Notes: generated by a model not told the origin, from the letters alone. Positions 8,264-16,905 are shown, numbered from the stretch's first letter. The stretch is 64,000 bases of DNA from Holtiella tumoricola (GCF_027857615.1 NZ_JAQIFT010000016.1:124001-188000), one strand, 5' to 3'. Program-made: numbers and translations.

Positions 8264-8292
8264 ATTTTATGCTTCTATCATCTTTTTGTCAA
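8264..8292 (-). promoter_or_regulatory. Promoter of the MarR operon
   Basis: Minus strand: consensus -35 TTGACA (8287-8292), 17-nt spacer, -10 TAAAAT (8264-8269). The start near 8257 puts the palindrome at about +8 to +25. Confidence 0.8.
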
Positions 8293-8394
8293 CTAGTAAC
8301 TTTTATATTTACTTTCTATAGGTAGGTTGGTTGTCATGTGATATAATTTTGGTAAGATTCACACCAAATGATAAACTTATTTTAGGAGGTACCT

Positions 8395-8748
8395 ATGAAA
8401 AAATTTATAATAATAAGTTGCATCGCCCTTGTCACTTTATTAAGCTTTATAGGGTGTAGTAGCTCCATCTCTACAAAAGATATTTCTAAGCTTTATAGTA
8501 CAAGTCAAGGCAGTCGTTATATTGTTGTAATTGAAGTTAAACAATCTCATCTTTCTTTTGACCTTAGTAAACATGTAAAAGATGCTATGAATAAAGTTGA
8601 AATTGCTATTCCTGTTGATCAACAATTTTATGACGATGTTAGAAAAGGCGACAAATTAAGCAGTGATTTTAGAATGGGCTCACTTCTTACTTCTGGCAGT
8701 GTAGGCTCATGGGATATTACAGTAAAAGATAAACTTATTTTAGAATAA
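8395..8748 (+). CDS. Small predicted lipoprotein
   Basis: 117 residues. The N-terminus is a lipoprotein signal (two Lys, hydrophobic core, FIGC lipobox with Cys at 21), so the mature protein should be membrane-anchored on the outer face. The mature part is ~97 residues, with a mixed beta pattern and VGSWDITVKDK near the end; I do not recognise it. AGGAGG lies 8 nt before the ATG. It stands alone, followed by a strong hairpin terminator. A single-gene housekeeping or envelope role is all that can be said. Confidence 0.75.
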   Translation: MKKFIIISCIALVTLLSFIGCSSSISTKDISKLYSTSQGSRYIVVIEVKQSHLSFDLSKHVKDAMNKVEIAIPVDQQFYDDVRKGDKLSSDFRMGSLLTSGSVGSWDITVKDKLILE

Positions 8749-8771
8749 ATGCACTTGCATTCAATAAGCAA

Positions 8772-8812
8772 GCTCCTCTACTTGGGATTTCGCCTAAGTA
8801 GAGGGGCTTCTT
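8772..8812. terminator. Bidirectional terminator
   Basis: 12-bp stem GCTCCTCTACTT / AAGTAGAGGGGC with one G-T pair, between the lipoprotein gene (plus) and the gene ending at 8815 (minus). T-rich DNA follows on the plus strand. Confidence 0.75.
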
Positions 8813-8814
8813 TA

Positions 8815-9144
8815 TTAAACTTTACTTACTCCTGGTACACCTACAATAAGTTTAGTAAATTCACTTTTGATAATCGTTAGGGACATAAAAAATACAATGA
8901 TCTTTTCTTCTTGAAAAATATAAGCAACTCTGCACGCAAAAGTTTTATTTAAGGGAATTTTATATTCATAAATAGTCTTGCCTTCATACTTATAACCTTT
9001 TACCGTCTTAATCTTATAGGCTTTTTCTTCAATAACCCTATTGATATTTTCATAAATCTCATTTTTTATCTTTTCTTCAAATGGTTTATTACGTCTAAAA
9101 AATTTATCTAATATACTGCTTTCTTCAATAGTCACTTGATACAC
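8815..9144 (-). CDS. Unknown 109-residue protein, faintly RelE/ParE-like
   Basis: Start is GTG at 9144, 6 nt after AGGAGG. The C-terminal half (YKIPLNKTFACRVAYIF, then EEKIIVFFMSLTIIKSEFTK) has the alternating strand pattern and basic residues seen in RelE/ParE-fold toxins, but no catalytic residue set can be assigned. It starts 10 bp after the stop of the unknown 176-residue protein, so the two are probably translated together. A toxin-like role is a weak inference; the partner lacks an obvious DNA-binding domain of the usual antitoxin kinds. Confidence 0.6.
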   Translation of the reverse strand: MYQVTIEESSILDKFFRRNKPFEEKIKNEIYENINRVIEEKAYKIKTVKGYKYEGKTIYEYKIPLNKTFACRVAYIFQEEKIIVFFMSLTIIKSEFTKLIVGVPGVSKV

Positions 9145-9154
9145 ACTCTACCTC

Positions 9155-9682
9155 CTAGTAATACCCATAAAGCACTACATTTTGCTCATCTTGTATATAA
9201 TCTTTGAGTTGTTGATGGCTCGCTTCATCCATCAACAAATGTATGCTTACCTCATCTAGATAATCTATTCGTACAATTTCTACCCCTAACTCTTCTACAA
9301 AAGTTTTTATAGGCGTTAGGATATTGTAGGGACACTTTAAAAGTACCTTTTCTAATTCTTCTTCCTCTTCTTCAGTCTCTTGCCTATAATTGGCACGTAC
9401 AACACTACTCTCCTTAGACTCAAGTACATAAAGCCTTAGCTTATTACTTCTAGGAAACTCTCTTTTTTCTATAATCTTTAGAAGTTTCTTAAGTTCTTCT
9501 TTAGAAAGGTCATAAAAAATCTCTTCATGAAATCCTTCTTCATACAAATTGTATCCGCTTACTATTTTCTCTATAACAATCTTTCTATTCTTCTTATAAG
9601 AACGTATATCGAGACAATTTAAAAGCTCTAACTGTTCTAGTCGTTTAAGTGTATCCATGACAAAGTTATCAATGGTTAACAT
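9155..9682 (-). CDS. Unknown 176-residue acidic protein
   Basis: Start chosen at ATG 9682 (MLTIDNFVMDTL) with AAAGGAGA just upstream. The N-terminal 25 residues look helical; a very acidic run (QETEEEEEELEKV) splits the protein near residue 110. No membrane segment or signal is present, so it should be cytoplasmic. I do not recognise a family. It sits in a row of three small minus-strand genes without known relatives (8815-9952) and directly ahead of the 109-residue protein. Confidence 0.65.
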   Translation of the reverse strand: MLTIDNFVMDTLKRLEQLELLNCLDIRSYKKNRKIVIEKIVSGYNLYEEGFHEEIFYDLSKEELKKLLKIIEKREFPRSNKLRLYVLESKESSVVRANYRQETEEEEEELEKVLLKCPYNILTPIKTFVEELGVEIVRIDYLDEVSIHLLMDEASHQQLKDYIQDEQNVVLYGYY

Positions 9683-9754
9683 CACTCTCTCCTTTTGTCT
9701 TTATAATGTCCTCATTATTATAACCATACCTTGGTTTCTTGTGCTAGCTTTAAT

Positions 9755-9952
9755 TTAAACTTCACCACTGTACATATAAAGGTATTCTTGATACCAATCT
9801 TCACAAAGTTCTTCGCATAAATAGTCTTCAGTTGTATAGAAAATCTCTTCTAGATCACCTCGCTCGGCAATCACTTTTGTTTTGCCAAATACCTGATTAT
9901 CTTCTTCTATATAAAAGTACCAGCCACGCCATTCTAGTTCTGTCAAATACAT
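9755..9952 (-). CDS. Unknown 65-residue acidic protein
   Basis: Start taken at ATG 9952 (MYLTELEWRGWYF) because AAAGGA lies 8 nt upstream; an upstream frame extension lacks a ribosome site. Very rich in Glu, Tyr and Trp (EEIFYTTEDYLCEELCEDWYQEYLYMY), with two Cys four residues apart. No membrane segment. Function unknown. It may be first in a transcript with the next two small genes (72-bp gap). Confidence 0.55.
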   Translation of the reverse strand: MYLTELEWRGWYFYIEEDNQVFGKTKVIAERGDLEEIFYTTEDYLCEELCEDWYQEYLYMYSGEV

Positions 9953-10065
9953 CTTTTTAATCCTTTCTCGTTGTAACACTTACTTAGCATTTCTTTATTA
10001 TAGATAGATTATAAACTTTTCCTCTTAATCATCTCTTTTAGAGTATTATATCATTCTCTTCACTA

Positions 10066-10101
10066 TAAAAAAAGGAAGCTACCCATCCGGTAACTTCCTT
10101 T
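10066..10101 (-). terminator. Terminator of the MBOAT operon
   Basis: Stem AAAGGAAGCTACC / GGTAACTTCCTTT with one mismatch, followed by seven U's in minus-strand RNA, 32 bp after the DHHW gene stop. Confidence 0.85.
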
Positions 10102-10132
10102 CAAGTTGAGAACTCTATTTCTACATCTTTAT

Positions 10133-11254
10133 TTATTTCCCTAATAAACTAAGTTGGTTAACCGTAGCAAAGTTCTGTACATTATAAAGCATTAATGCAT
10201 CTTCTATGCCATTTTCACGCATATAAGTTGCAATAGGCATATTTAAAAATCTTAAATCAAGTACATGTATTTCTTCAAAGTGTTCTGTTAAAAAAGGAAT
10301 CATTGCATTGGCATAAGAGTCTTTAATAACAGCTAACTTTTTCCCATTATTCACACTTGATTTAATCGTAATAATCGGATGATTACCACCTAAGAAAACA
10401 GTATATTTATCTTTTTTATCCAGTTGTCCCATCTCATAAACTGTATCCGTTGTTCTATTATCAGCCATATAGAACACTTCTAGCTTTGCAGGTTGTTTAG
10501 GTATAAAAAGTTCAATAGTATCTGGCTTTGCAAAAGTAAAATTCCCTTTAGAAAAGAGTGAGCCATAAAAAGCTTCACTGCCAATAGCAAGGTCAAAATC
10601 TTCCATTTTTAAAGCCTCTATCCCATAAGCTTCACAAAAAGCTAAATAGCTATAATACGCTCCAAGAGTCGTCCAGTGATGGTCTGTTTTATAATACAGA
10701 TCTTCTTCTTTATGTGCATCTAGTGCTGCAAATACATCTATTGTATGGATAGAATCTTTAAGTCCATTGTCTACAGTATCAATAAATAATTTTTCATCAT
10801 AAGGTGTTGCATACGCTGGTAATTTATCTTCATATAGTTTAGTTGCTGTTGGTGCTAACATAAAATATACATTAAAGTTTTCTGCAAATTGATTAATATA
10901 GTTGATGTTCTTATTCATCAAATCTAAATCCGGTGTCTCAAACTTCTGTAAGAAATAATCATCTTTCCCAATATACACCCCATTGTTTTCTTTTTTCTGC
11001 AATAAAAGCTCTGTCCTAGACTTCATTGCAATGAAGGTCTCACGCCCCGGGAATTGATCTGCTATATATGTTTCTACCTCTTTACCATAAGTCCCCTTAA
11101 AGAATTTATCAGTGGTAAACTTTGGCTTAGTGGCTAATGTTCTATTTTCAAGTTCTGAAAAAGTTTTATCTTTAGCTATGAGCTGAAGTGCAAAAAAGCC
11201 TCCTATATAAGCAATAAAACTAGCTGTTAAAATGATTTGAAAGCTACGTCTCAA
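10133..11254 (-). CDS. DHHW-family exported protein (AlgX/AlgJ-like)
   Basis: 373 residues with an N-terminal membrane anchor or signal (residues 7-26). The motif YKTDHHWTTLGAYYSY near residue 193 defines the DHHW family, related to the SGNH-like AlgJ/AlgX proteins that work with MBOAT acyltransferases outside the membrane. A later KDSYANAMIPFL fits the second conserved block. It starts 11 bp after the MBOAT gene, and the pair probably O-acetylates a cell-surface polymer. Which polymer is not shown; peptidoglycan, teichoic acid or an exopolysaccharide are all possible. Confidence 0.85.
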   Translation of the reverse strand: MRRSFQIILTASFIAYIGGFFALQLIAKDKTFSELENRTLATKPKFTTDKFFKGTYGKEVETYIADQFPGRETFIAMKSRTELLLQKKENNGVYIGKDDYFLQKFETPDLDLMNKNINYINQFAENFNVYFMLAPTATKLYEDKLPAYATPYDEKLFIDTVDNGLKDSIHTIDVFAALDAHKEEDLYYKTDHHWTTLGAYYSYLAFCEAYGIEALKMEDFDLAIGSEAFYGSLFSKGNFTFAKPDTIELFIPKQPAKLEVFYMADNRTTDTVYEMGQLDKKDKYTVFLGGNHPIITIKSSVNNGKKLAVIKDSYANAMIPFLTEHFEEIHVLDLRFLNMPIATYMRENGIEDALMLYNVQNFATVNQLSLLGK

Positions 11255-11265
11255 AGTATCATCTC

Positions 11266-12651
11266 CTAAAATCTAAAATATAAAAATGGATTGAATGTTG
11301 AATCGACTAAGTAAGCTGTGCTTAAAAGCATTACAACTACATAGAAGATATAAAGCATCCATGGTTTCAACTTCATTTGAAGCTTCTTCATGATAGGTGT
11401 AGCAAAAATCATTCCAAGGAGGATGACTACTGCATAATTTGAAAGCTGATAAAGTGTTTGGTTACTCAGTATACCTGCTTCCCCTAAGCCAAACATAGCT
11501 TTTAAGTACACTATAATATGACTACTTTCTTCAAGAGCAAATAATACCCAACTAATCAGTACAACACCTAATAAATAGATATGACTTACAAAACGTGGCA
11601 TTTTATCAAGTGCTTTTAAAAGACCTGCACGCTCTATAATAATAAGCACACCGAAGAATAGCCCCCATAAAATAAAGTTCCACCCTGCTCCATGCCAAAA
11701 TCCAGTTAAAAACCATACAATCATTAGGTTGCGATAGAACTTTGGCTTACTTACACGGTTTCCACCTAGAGGAATATAGAGGTACTCTCTAAACCAGCTG
11801 CCAAGTGTCATATGCCATCTACGCCAAAACTCTGTTACACTTTCAGACATATAAGGATAGTTAAAGTTTTCCGGGAATTTAAAGCCCATCATCTTTCCTA
11901 AACCAATAGCCATATCAGAGTATCCACTAAAGTCAAAGTATAATTGTAGCGCAAAGGCTATAATTCCAAACCATGCACCTACAAAAGTCAACTCACTCGC
12001 TGGCATAGCCTTTACCGCTTCCCATGCCATCCCAATATTATTGGCAAGAAGTACTTTCTTTCCAAGACCTTCTATAAAACGCATAATCCCTTCACTAAAT
12101 TGATCAAGTGTCTCAACGCGATGATTTAGCTCATGTTCTACTGTTTCATAAGTTACAATAGGGCCTGCAATCAGTTGAGGGAACATAGCTACATAAGCAC
12201 CAAATGAAATAATATTCTTTTGTACTCCAATTTTTCCACGATATAAGTCAATGGTATAAGACATGGTCTGGAACGTATAGAAAGAAATCCCTATTGGTAA
12301 TGCGATTTGTAAGAAATGAATATCAAGATTTAAGAAGTTATTGACATTATCAATGAAGAAGTTAGCATATTTAAAGAATCCTAACATCCCTAAATTACCT
12401 ACCATTGATACAATAAGTGCAATTTTAGGAATAACTGAATGACTTCTATAATGGTCAATAACACGTCCAACAGTATAATCTAACACGGTTGAAAAAATCA
12501 TAATGAGCACATAAACAGGCTCACCCCAAGCATAAAAGATTAAGCTTGCAATAAACAAAATGAAATTACGCAACCCTCTTGGCGCTACGTAATAAATCAT
12601 TAAAAATATCGGTAAAAATATAAACAGAAAGAGTAAACTGCTAAATACCAT
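11266..12651 (-). CDS. MBOAT-family membrane O-acyltransferase (AlgI-like)
   Basis: 461 residues with about 11 membrane segments. The MBOAT signature is present: FSGYSDMAIGLGKMMGF, then ESVTEFWRRWHMTLGSWFREYLYIPLGGNR, and the catalytic-His block FLTGFWHGAGWNFILWG near residue 320. Such proteins pass acetyl groups across the membrane to a surface polymer acceptor. It lies 9 bp after the DUF4358 lipoprotein stop and 11 bp before the DHHW gene, forming a three-gene operon that recurs in clostridia (from memory). Confidence 0.93.
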   Translation of the reverse strand: MVFSSLLFLFIFLPIFLMIYYVAPRGLRNFILFIASLIFYAWGEPVYVLIMIFSTVLDYTVGRVIDHYRSHSVIPKIALIVSMVGNLGMLGFFKYANFFIDNVNNFLNLDIHFLQIALPIGISFYTFQTMSYTIDLYRGKIGVQKNIISFGAYVAMFPQLIAGPIVTYETVEHELNHRVETLDQFSEGIMRFIEGLGKKVLLANNIGMAWEAVKAMPASELTFVGAWFGIIAFALQLYFDFSGYSDMAIGLGKMMGFKFPENFNYPYMSESVTEFWRRWHMTLGSWFREYLYIPLGGNRVSKPKFYRNLMIVWFLTGFWHGAGWNFILWGLFFGVLIIIERAGLLKALDKMPRFVSHIYLLGVVLISWVLFALEESSHIIVYLKAMFGLGEAGILSNQTLYQLSNYAVVILLGMIFATPIMKKLQMKLKPWMLYIFYVVVMLLSTAYLVDSTFNPFLYFRF

Positions 12652-12660
12652 ATAACACCC

Positions 12661-13533
12661 CTACTTTACTTGTGCATTAAAATTACTAATAACAGTGTCT
12701 GCTGATTCACTAATTACAAAAATAACATAATTTCCTTTTGTTGCTGTTTTATAGTTTTGAACAAGTTCAAATTGTGCTGGTAAATAAGATTGCCATTGAT
12801 TTTTAAGTGATTCTACACGTCTTTCAATACCTGCAATAACTTTAGATGCATCACTTGCATTATTAAGTTCAAATACAGCAACTTCACTTGCATGAACCAT
12901 CATCATTGGCATACGTACTTCATAACTTTTAAGAATAGACGTATCAATACCATATGTATCTGCAAAGAATGCACTTTCCATATTCATCATACCTGGCATC
13001 TCAACATCTCCTGTAAGTACTTTCGCCATTAATTCAGATGCAGTCATTGTTGTTACTTCTGGTTTTGTTTCTGGTGTCGTTTCTGGTTTTGGTGTTTCTG
13101 GTTTGGATGTTTCCGGTTTGGATGTTTCTGGTTTGGATGTTTCTGGCTTTGATGTCTCCGGTTTGGATGTTTCTGGCTTTGATGTTTCTGGTTTGGATGT
13201 CTCTGGTTTAGATACTTCTGGTTTTGTCACAGGCTTATTTGTTTCTGGTTTTGTTTCTGGTTTCACTTCTTCTTTTTTAGGTTCTTCTTTTTTCTCTTCT
13301 TCTACTTTTTCCTCAACTTTTTCTTCTGTGCTTTCTTCAGTTTTATCTGTCTCTTCTATATCTTCTTCTGGTACTTGTGTTTCTTCTTCACTTGTTCCCT
13401 CATTTTCTTTATCAACAGATGGCGTTTCAATTGTTGTATCTTCTGCTGGCGCTTTTTCGCTACTACATCCAACAAGTGCGCCTCCTACAGTGAGTGCAAG
13501 CATAAGTCCTATAAGTTTTTTATTTAATTTCAT
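12661..13533 (-). CDS. DUF4358 lipoprotein with KPETS tandem repeats
   Basis: 290 residues. Lipoprotein signal with lipobox LVGC (Cys 23). Residues ~27-95 are acidic and low in complexity, residues ~95-155 are KPETS-type pentapeptide repeats, and residues ~160-290 form a DUF4358 domain (MTASELMAKVLTGDVEMP onward). The layout suggests a globular domain held away from the membrane by a wall-spanning stalk. It is first in the operon with the MBOAT and DHHW genes and may be an outer-face partner of the acylation machinery; the role of DUF4358 is not established. Confidence 0.85.
   Translation of the reverse strand: MKLNKKLIGLMLALTVGGALVGCSSEKAPAEDTTIETPSVDKENEGTSEEETQVPEEDIEETDKTEESTEEKVEEKVEEEKKEEPKKEEVKPETKPETNKPVTKPEVSKPETSKPETSKPETSKPETSKPETSKPETSKPETSKPETPKPETTPETKPEVTTMTASELMAKVLTGDVEMPGMMNMESAFFADTYGIDTSILKSYEVRMPMMMVHASEVAVFELNNASDASKVIAGIERRVESLKNQWQSYLPAQFELVQNYKTATKGNYVIFVISESADTVISNFNAQVK
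13085..13225 (-). repeat. 15-bp tandem repeats coding KPETS
   Basis: About nine copies of a 15-bp unit encoding Lys-Pro-Glu-Thr-Ser inside the DUF4358 gene. Copies differ at third positions (TCC/TCT, TTT/TTG), so part of the array is old. Copy number could vary by slippage between strains, changing stalk length in frame. Confidence 0.85.
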
Positions 13534-13654
13534 ATTCTAGTCTCTCCTTTTTGTCATCAAATCATTATCATTTTAACATTAAGACGTAGTGTTATCTAAT
13601 AAAGTTCCAGTTTTTATACCTGGTATATATTGGTACATTTCATTTGGACATAAT

Positions 13655-13688
13655 AAAAAGAGAAATACCCTATAGCATTTCCCTTTTT
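13655..13688 (-). terminator. Terminator of the sensory-hydrogenase operon
   Basis: 12-bp stem AAAAAGAGAAAT / ATTTCCCTTTTT (one mismatch), about 20 bp past the phosphatase stop. Confidence 0.7.
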
Positions 13689-13706
13689 ACTCACTTATCT
13701 ATTCAT

Positions 13707-14879
13707 TTATAGATGATGTACTTCTACTTCTTTCCCTAGCACTTTAAGCAGTTTCACTACATCTTTAACCACACTATTTTTCAAGTTAAAATTAGCTGGA
13801 AAATCTGGATTTTGATGAGCTGGATTAATGGCCTGCCCTACCCAAAAAGTAATATGGGTACTTTCTTCTAGTAACATACGTGCAAGTCTTGAAGCACCAT
13901 CTAATCCATCTATTCGAATGACACCTAATCCTTTTTGTTTTTCCTCTAAATAATTAGAAAGTATTTCCTTTGTAGCATTTAAAGTAAGTAAGCCTTCTGT
14001 TACCAAATCAATACCTGCCATATATCCCATAGGAGGTACTTTCTGATTATAATTTTGTAAATCAATACAAATCTCTTCCTCTAGCTCTCTTGCTACAATA
14101 TTTGCTGTTGTACCACCACAAAGTACAACTTTTCCTCTTGCTGCTTTTATTTGTTCTACTAAAAGCCCATCACTAGCTTGATCTTTTGGTGGACCTGTAA
14201 ATAAATCTAGATAAGTTCTTTCTTGTAACTTAACTGCTACAACCGTTGTATCATCTCCTGGTCTGGAGTCATAGAGATTTTCACATACGCCTAATAAATC
14301 TCTTGCAATCATAGGTGCCTCTTGTTCTACTCTTACAAGGTCAGTCAAATATTGGTCGATATGTTCCCATTGCCAACCTAAATTGAGTGTCATCCCTACT
14401 CCAGCATGTACAACCCCATCACTAATGATAACAAGTGTATCACCTAGTCGCATCTGAAAATTACTTTCATAAATCACTTTATTATTAATGGTGCGCGTCC
14501 TCTTATGAAGTGGGAAAGCTTCTCCTTTACGATAGTAGAAAACAGGTGGGTTATCATATTCTACCATATAGGCTTCCCCTGTTTCTTTAATCTCTAATAT
14601 TGTAAATGTGGAATACGCTAACTTTCTTACTTGACACTCTGGCAATGTATTTGCAATGGTAGAGATGGTTTCTTCAATACTTGCGCCTTCTTTTAGCATG
14701 GTAATAGCTATTTTTGAAGTCAGTGTGGCTAAGATATTAGCTTTAACCCCACTGCCTAGCCCATCTGATAAAACAATAATCATACCATCCTCTGTTTTGA
14801 CCATCTCAACGTGATCACCACACAACTCTTCGTGGTATTTGTTCATACTGTATTTACCTATATCTATGGAATACCTCAC
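13707..14879 (-). CDS. SpoIIE-type (PP2C) serine phosphatase
   Basis: 390 residues. Metal-binding motifs of the SpoIIE/PP2C fold are visible: LSDGLGSGVKA (~37-47), IISDGVVHAG (~150) and RPGDDTTVVAVKL (~206). The last ~170 residues are an extra domain (VVLCGGTTANIVARELEEE) that I do not identify. Start is GTG at 14879, overlapping the hydrogenase stop by one base (TAGTG), so translation is coupled. Group C sensory [FeFe]-hydrogenases are known to pair with such phosphatases; it probably passes the hydrogen or redox signal on by dephosphorylating a protein. The target is unknown. Confidence 0.9.
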   Translation of the reverse strand: MRYSIDIGKYSMNKYHEELCGDHVEMVKTEDGMIIVLSDGLGSGVKANILATLTSKIAITMLKEGASIEETISTIANTLPECQVRKLAYSTFTILEIKETGEAYMVEYDNPPVFYYRKGEAFPLHKRTRTINNKVIYESNFQMRLGDTLVIISDGVVHAGVGMTLNLGWQWEHIDQYLTDLVRVEQEAPMIARDLLGVCENLYDSRPGDDTTVVAVKLQERTYLDLFTGPPKDQASDGLLVEQIKAARGKVVLCGGTTANIVARELEEEICIDLQNYNQKVPPMGYMAGIDLVTEGLLTLNATKEILSNYLEEKQKGLGVIRIDGLDGASRLARMLLEESTHITFWVGQAINPAHQNPDFPANFNLKNSVVKDVVKLLKVLGKEVEVHHL

Positions 14880-16588
14880 TAGCGGTCACCTTCTTCATTC
14901 AGCACTTTCCTAAGTTTCATAATAGCCACTTTTGTCTCAGCAGTTGTCTCTCCCAACAAACTGGCTATTTCTTGTGCAACACGCATTTGTTTGTCAATAA
15001 TAGACTGAGTCACATCCAGTGTACTTTCTTTTAAACTTAAAACTTCTTTTTTACGCTTTTCTTCATCTGTAATATCTGCAAAGATGACCAAAAGTGCTTT
15101 TTGTTTTTCTAGGTAAATAATATGTCTATAGGCAATAAAGTCATAGGTTGTAAATTCTACTTTCTCCTTATTTGAAGAAGTTTTTGTTCTTAGCACTTCT
15201 TCAAAAGGCTTAGGATCCATCATAATACTGATGCTTTTACCTTTCATTAAATCCCCTTTATATCCAAAGCGCTGTTCACTACTTGGATTCATATCTATTA
15301 ATTTACAATGTCTATCTAATATTAAAATACTATTCGGTGAGTTGTAGAAAATTTCGTTGCTTAATCTTTCTGCAATACTTCTTGTATAAGGTAAGCACAT
15401 ATCTATTTGAGACATACCATGTAATACAGCAATAGCTTTGTCACGACAAGTTTCATAGCCACAAGCTCCACAGTTTAGTTCATCACTTTTTTCAACTTTT
15501 CCCATGCTTTCTAGGACTTGATGAATCTGCTCCTTGGTTGCTGTATAAATTTCTACCTGCTTATTTTTAAAATTACGTAAGAAAGATACTTTTGGATTAT
15601 AGTATTTCACATCACTTTTTTGATCTACTGGCTTACGCATAAACTTTTGAATGGCACTTAATCTTGTAAATACGCTGCCTTCTTGGTTATGACCTCCTGG
15701 CCCTGCAATACAACTTTCACTACATATATTCATCTCAATACATACATTTTTCAATTTACCTGCTCGTAAGTCATTGAGTATTTCTTTGCAGTTTTCCATA
15801 CCATGTACACGTAATACTTCTAGATGATTATCCTCTATCACTTTACGTATACCATTTAAAACACCACCTACTACAGGATACTTACTACCTCTTAAAGTCC
15901 CTACAAGATTGGGTTCATCTGGCTCTAATTTTTTATAATCAATGCCTTGTTCACCAAAATAGTGCATGATTTCATCAAAGGTAAGTACAGCATCTATATC
16001 CCCATCTAGCTCTTCACTAAGGGCTTCACAGATTTTTGAGATACAAGGTCCAATAAAGACAGTATACGCTTCTGGTGAAACCTCTTTGATCATACGCCCA
16101 TGTGCAATCATAGGTGATACAATAGGCATCATATTTGGAATCAAATCAGAATAATAGCGCTCAATAAGTCTCACCGTAGATGGGCAGCATGTTGTAATCA
16201 ATTCCTTTATCTCGGTTTCTTGTATGTAGTCTTCATAAGCTTTAGAAACAACTTCTGCTCCTACAGCTGTTTCTTCTATTTGATTAAAGCCAAGTGCACG
16301 TAGCCCTGCTATAAATTTATTACTTTCTTCAAAGTAGGCACGGTAAGAGGGTGCTAAAGAAACAACGACTTGCTTCTTTTCTACAAGTGCTGCCTTAACT
16401 TGGTCTAAACTAGATTTGACATCCCTTGCATTTTGAGGACATACGACTAAACAATGGCCACATGCCACACATCTTTCTGTTATAATATGTGCCTTATCAT
16501 CTTTCACTTCGATAGCCTTCACTGCACATGTTCTGACACATTTATAACAATTTTTACAGTTGGTACTTGAAAAATTCATTACTTGCAT
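14879..16588 (-). CDS. Sensory [FeFe]-hydrogenase-like protein with PAS domain (HydS type)
   Basis: 569 residues. Two 4Fe-4S motifs at the N-terminus (NCKNCYKCVRTC and CVACGHCLVVCPQ), then the H-cluster domain with altered motifs: TTCCPST for L1, GPCISKICE for L2 and MNICSESCIAGPGG for L3. The cysteines are kept, but L3 lacks the usual GGC. A further Fe-S domain (CGACGYETC...C, ~375-405) and a PAS domain (~420-530) follow. This order is that of group C hydrogenases thought to sense H2 rather than turn it over. It overlaps the 2Fe-2S gene before it and the phosphatase after it. Confidence 0.9.
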   Translation of the reverse strand: MQVMNFSSTNCKNCYKCVRTCAVKAIEVKDDKAHIITERCVACGHCLVVCPQNARDVKSSLDQVKAALVEKKQVVVSLAPSYRAYFEESNKFIAGLRALGFNQIEETAVGAEVVSKAYEDYIQETEIKELITTCCPSTVRLIERYYSDLIPNMMPIVSPMIAHGRMIKEVSPEAYTVFIGPCISKICEALSEELDGDIDAVLTFDEIMHYFGEQGIDYKKLEPDEPNLVGTLRGSKYPVVGGVLNGIRKVIEDNHLEVLRVHGMENCKEILNDLRAGKLKNVCIEMNICSESCIAGPGGHNQEGSVFTRLSAIQKFMRKPVDQKSDVKYYNPKVSFLRNFKNKQVEIYTATKEQIHQVLESMGKVEKSDELNCGACGYETCRDKAIAVLHGMSQIDMCLPYTRSIAERLSNEIFYNSPNSILILDRHCKLIDMNPSSEQRFGYKGDLMKGKSISIMMDPKPFEEVLRTKTSSNKEKVEFTTYDFIAYRHIIYLEKQKALLVIFADITDEEKRKKEVLSLKESTLDVTQSIIDKQMRVAQEIASLLGETTAETKVAIMKLRKVLNEEGDR

Positions 16589-16830
16589 GTTCTCACTCTC
16601 CTATAGACTTGCTCTTTAAAAAAGTCATCTACACCTTCTCTTGGAACACTATAAATCAAGCCCTCCATTTCTACTGAAACTGCCTCTGTACAATGCCCCA
16701 GACAGAATGCTGCTTTCAAAATGACACGTTCTTCTAAATGATAGTCTCGGATTAGTTGCTGAAGCCTTTCTATCACGTCATGAGACCCTTTCACATAACA
16801 TGCACTTCCTACACATACTTTAATTTCCAT
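16579..16830 (-). CDS. Thioredoxin-like 2Fe-2S protein (NuoE/HydC-like)
   Basis: 83 residues from ATG 16830 (MEIKVCVGSACY), chosen because GGGGTGAG lies just upstream; the longer frame to 16863 lacks a site. Cys pairs CVGSAC and CLGHC are the ligands of the thioredoxin-like 2Fe-2S fold found in NuoE and in small hydrogenase subunits. It overlaps the hydrogenase start by 10 bp, so the two are translationally coupled. It probably brings electrons to, or takes them from, the sensory hydrogenase. Confidence 0.85.
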   Translation of the reverse strand: MEIKVCVGSACYVKGSHDVIERLQQLIRDYHLEERVILKAAFCLGHCTEAVSVEMEGLIYSVPREGVDDFFKEQVYRRVRTCK

Positions 16831-16876
16831 AGACTCACCCCTGAATAGTCTAAATTTTAACAAATACTATGATTTT

Positions 16877-16905
16877 ATTATAAACTTTCTATTTCATAGT
16901 ATCAA
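16877..16905 (-). promoter_or_regulatory. Promoter of the sensory-hydrogenase operon
   Basis: Minus strand: -35 TTGATA (16900-16905), 17-nt spacer, perfect -10 TATAAT (16877-16882), about 40 bp ahead of the 2Fe-2S gene. Confidence 0.75.

Noticed and set aside
13085..13225. Short direct repeats resembling a CRISPR array
   Set aside because: The 15-bp units are contiguous without spacers and encode KPETS in a lipoprotein gene.
13103..13540. 145-residue plus-strand frame
   Set aside because: Antisense of the KPETS-repeat lipoprotein gene; its repeats DVSGL mirror the real repeat and it has no ribosome site.
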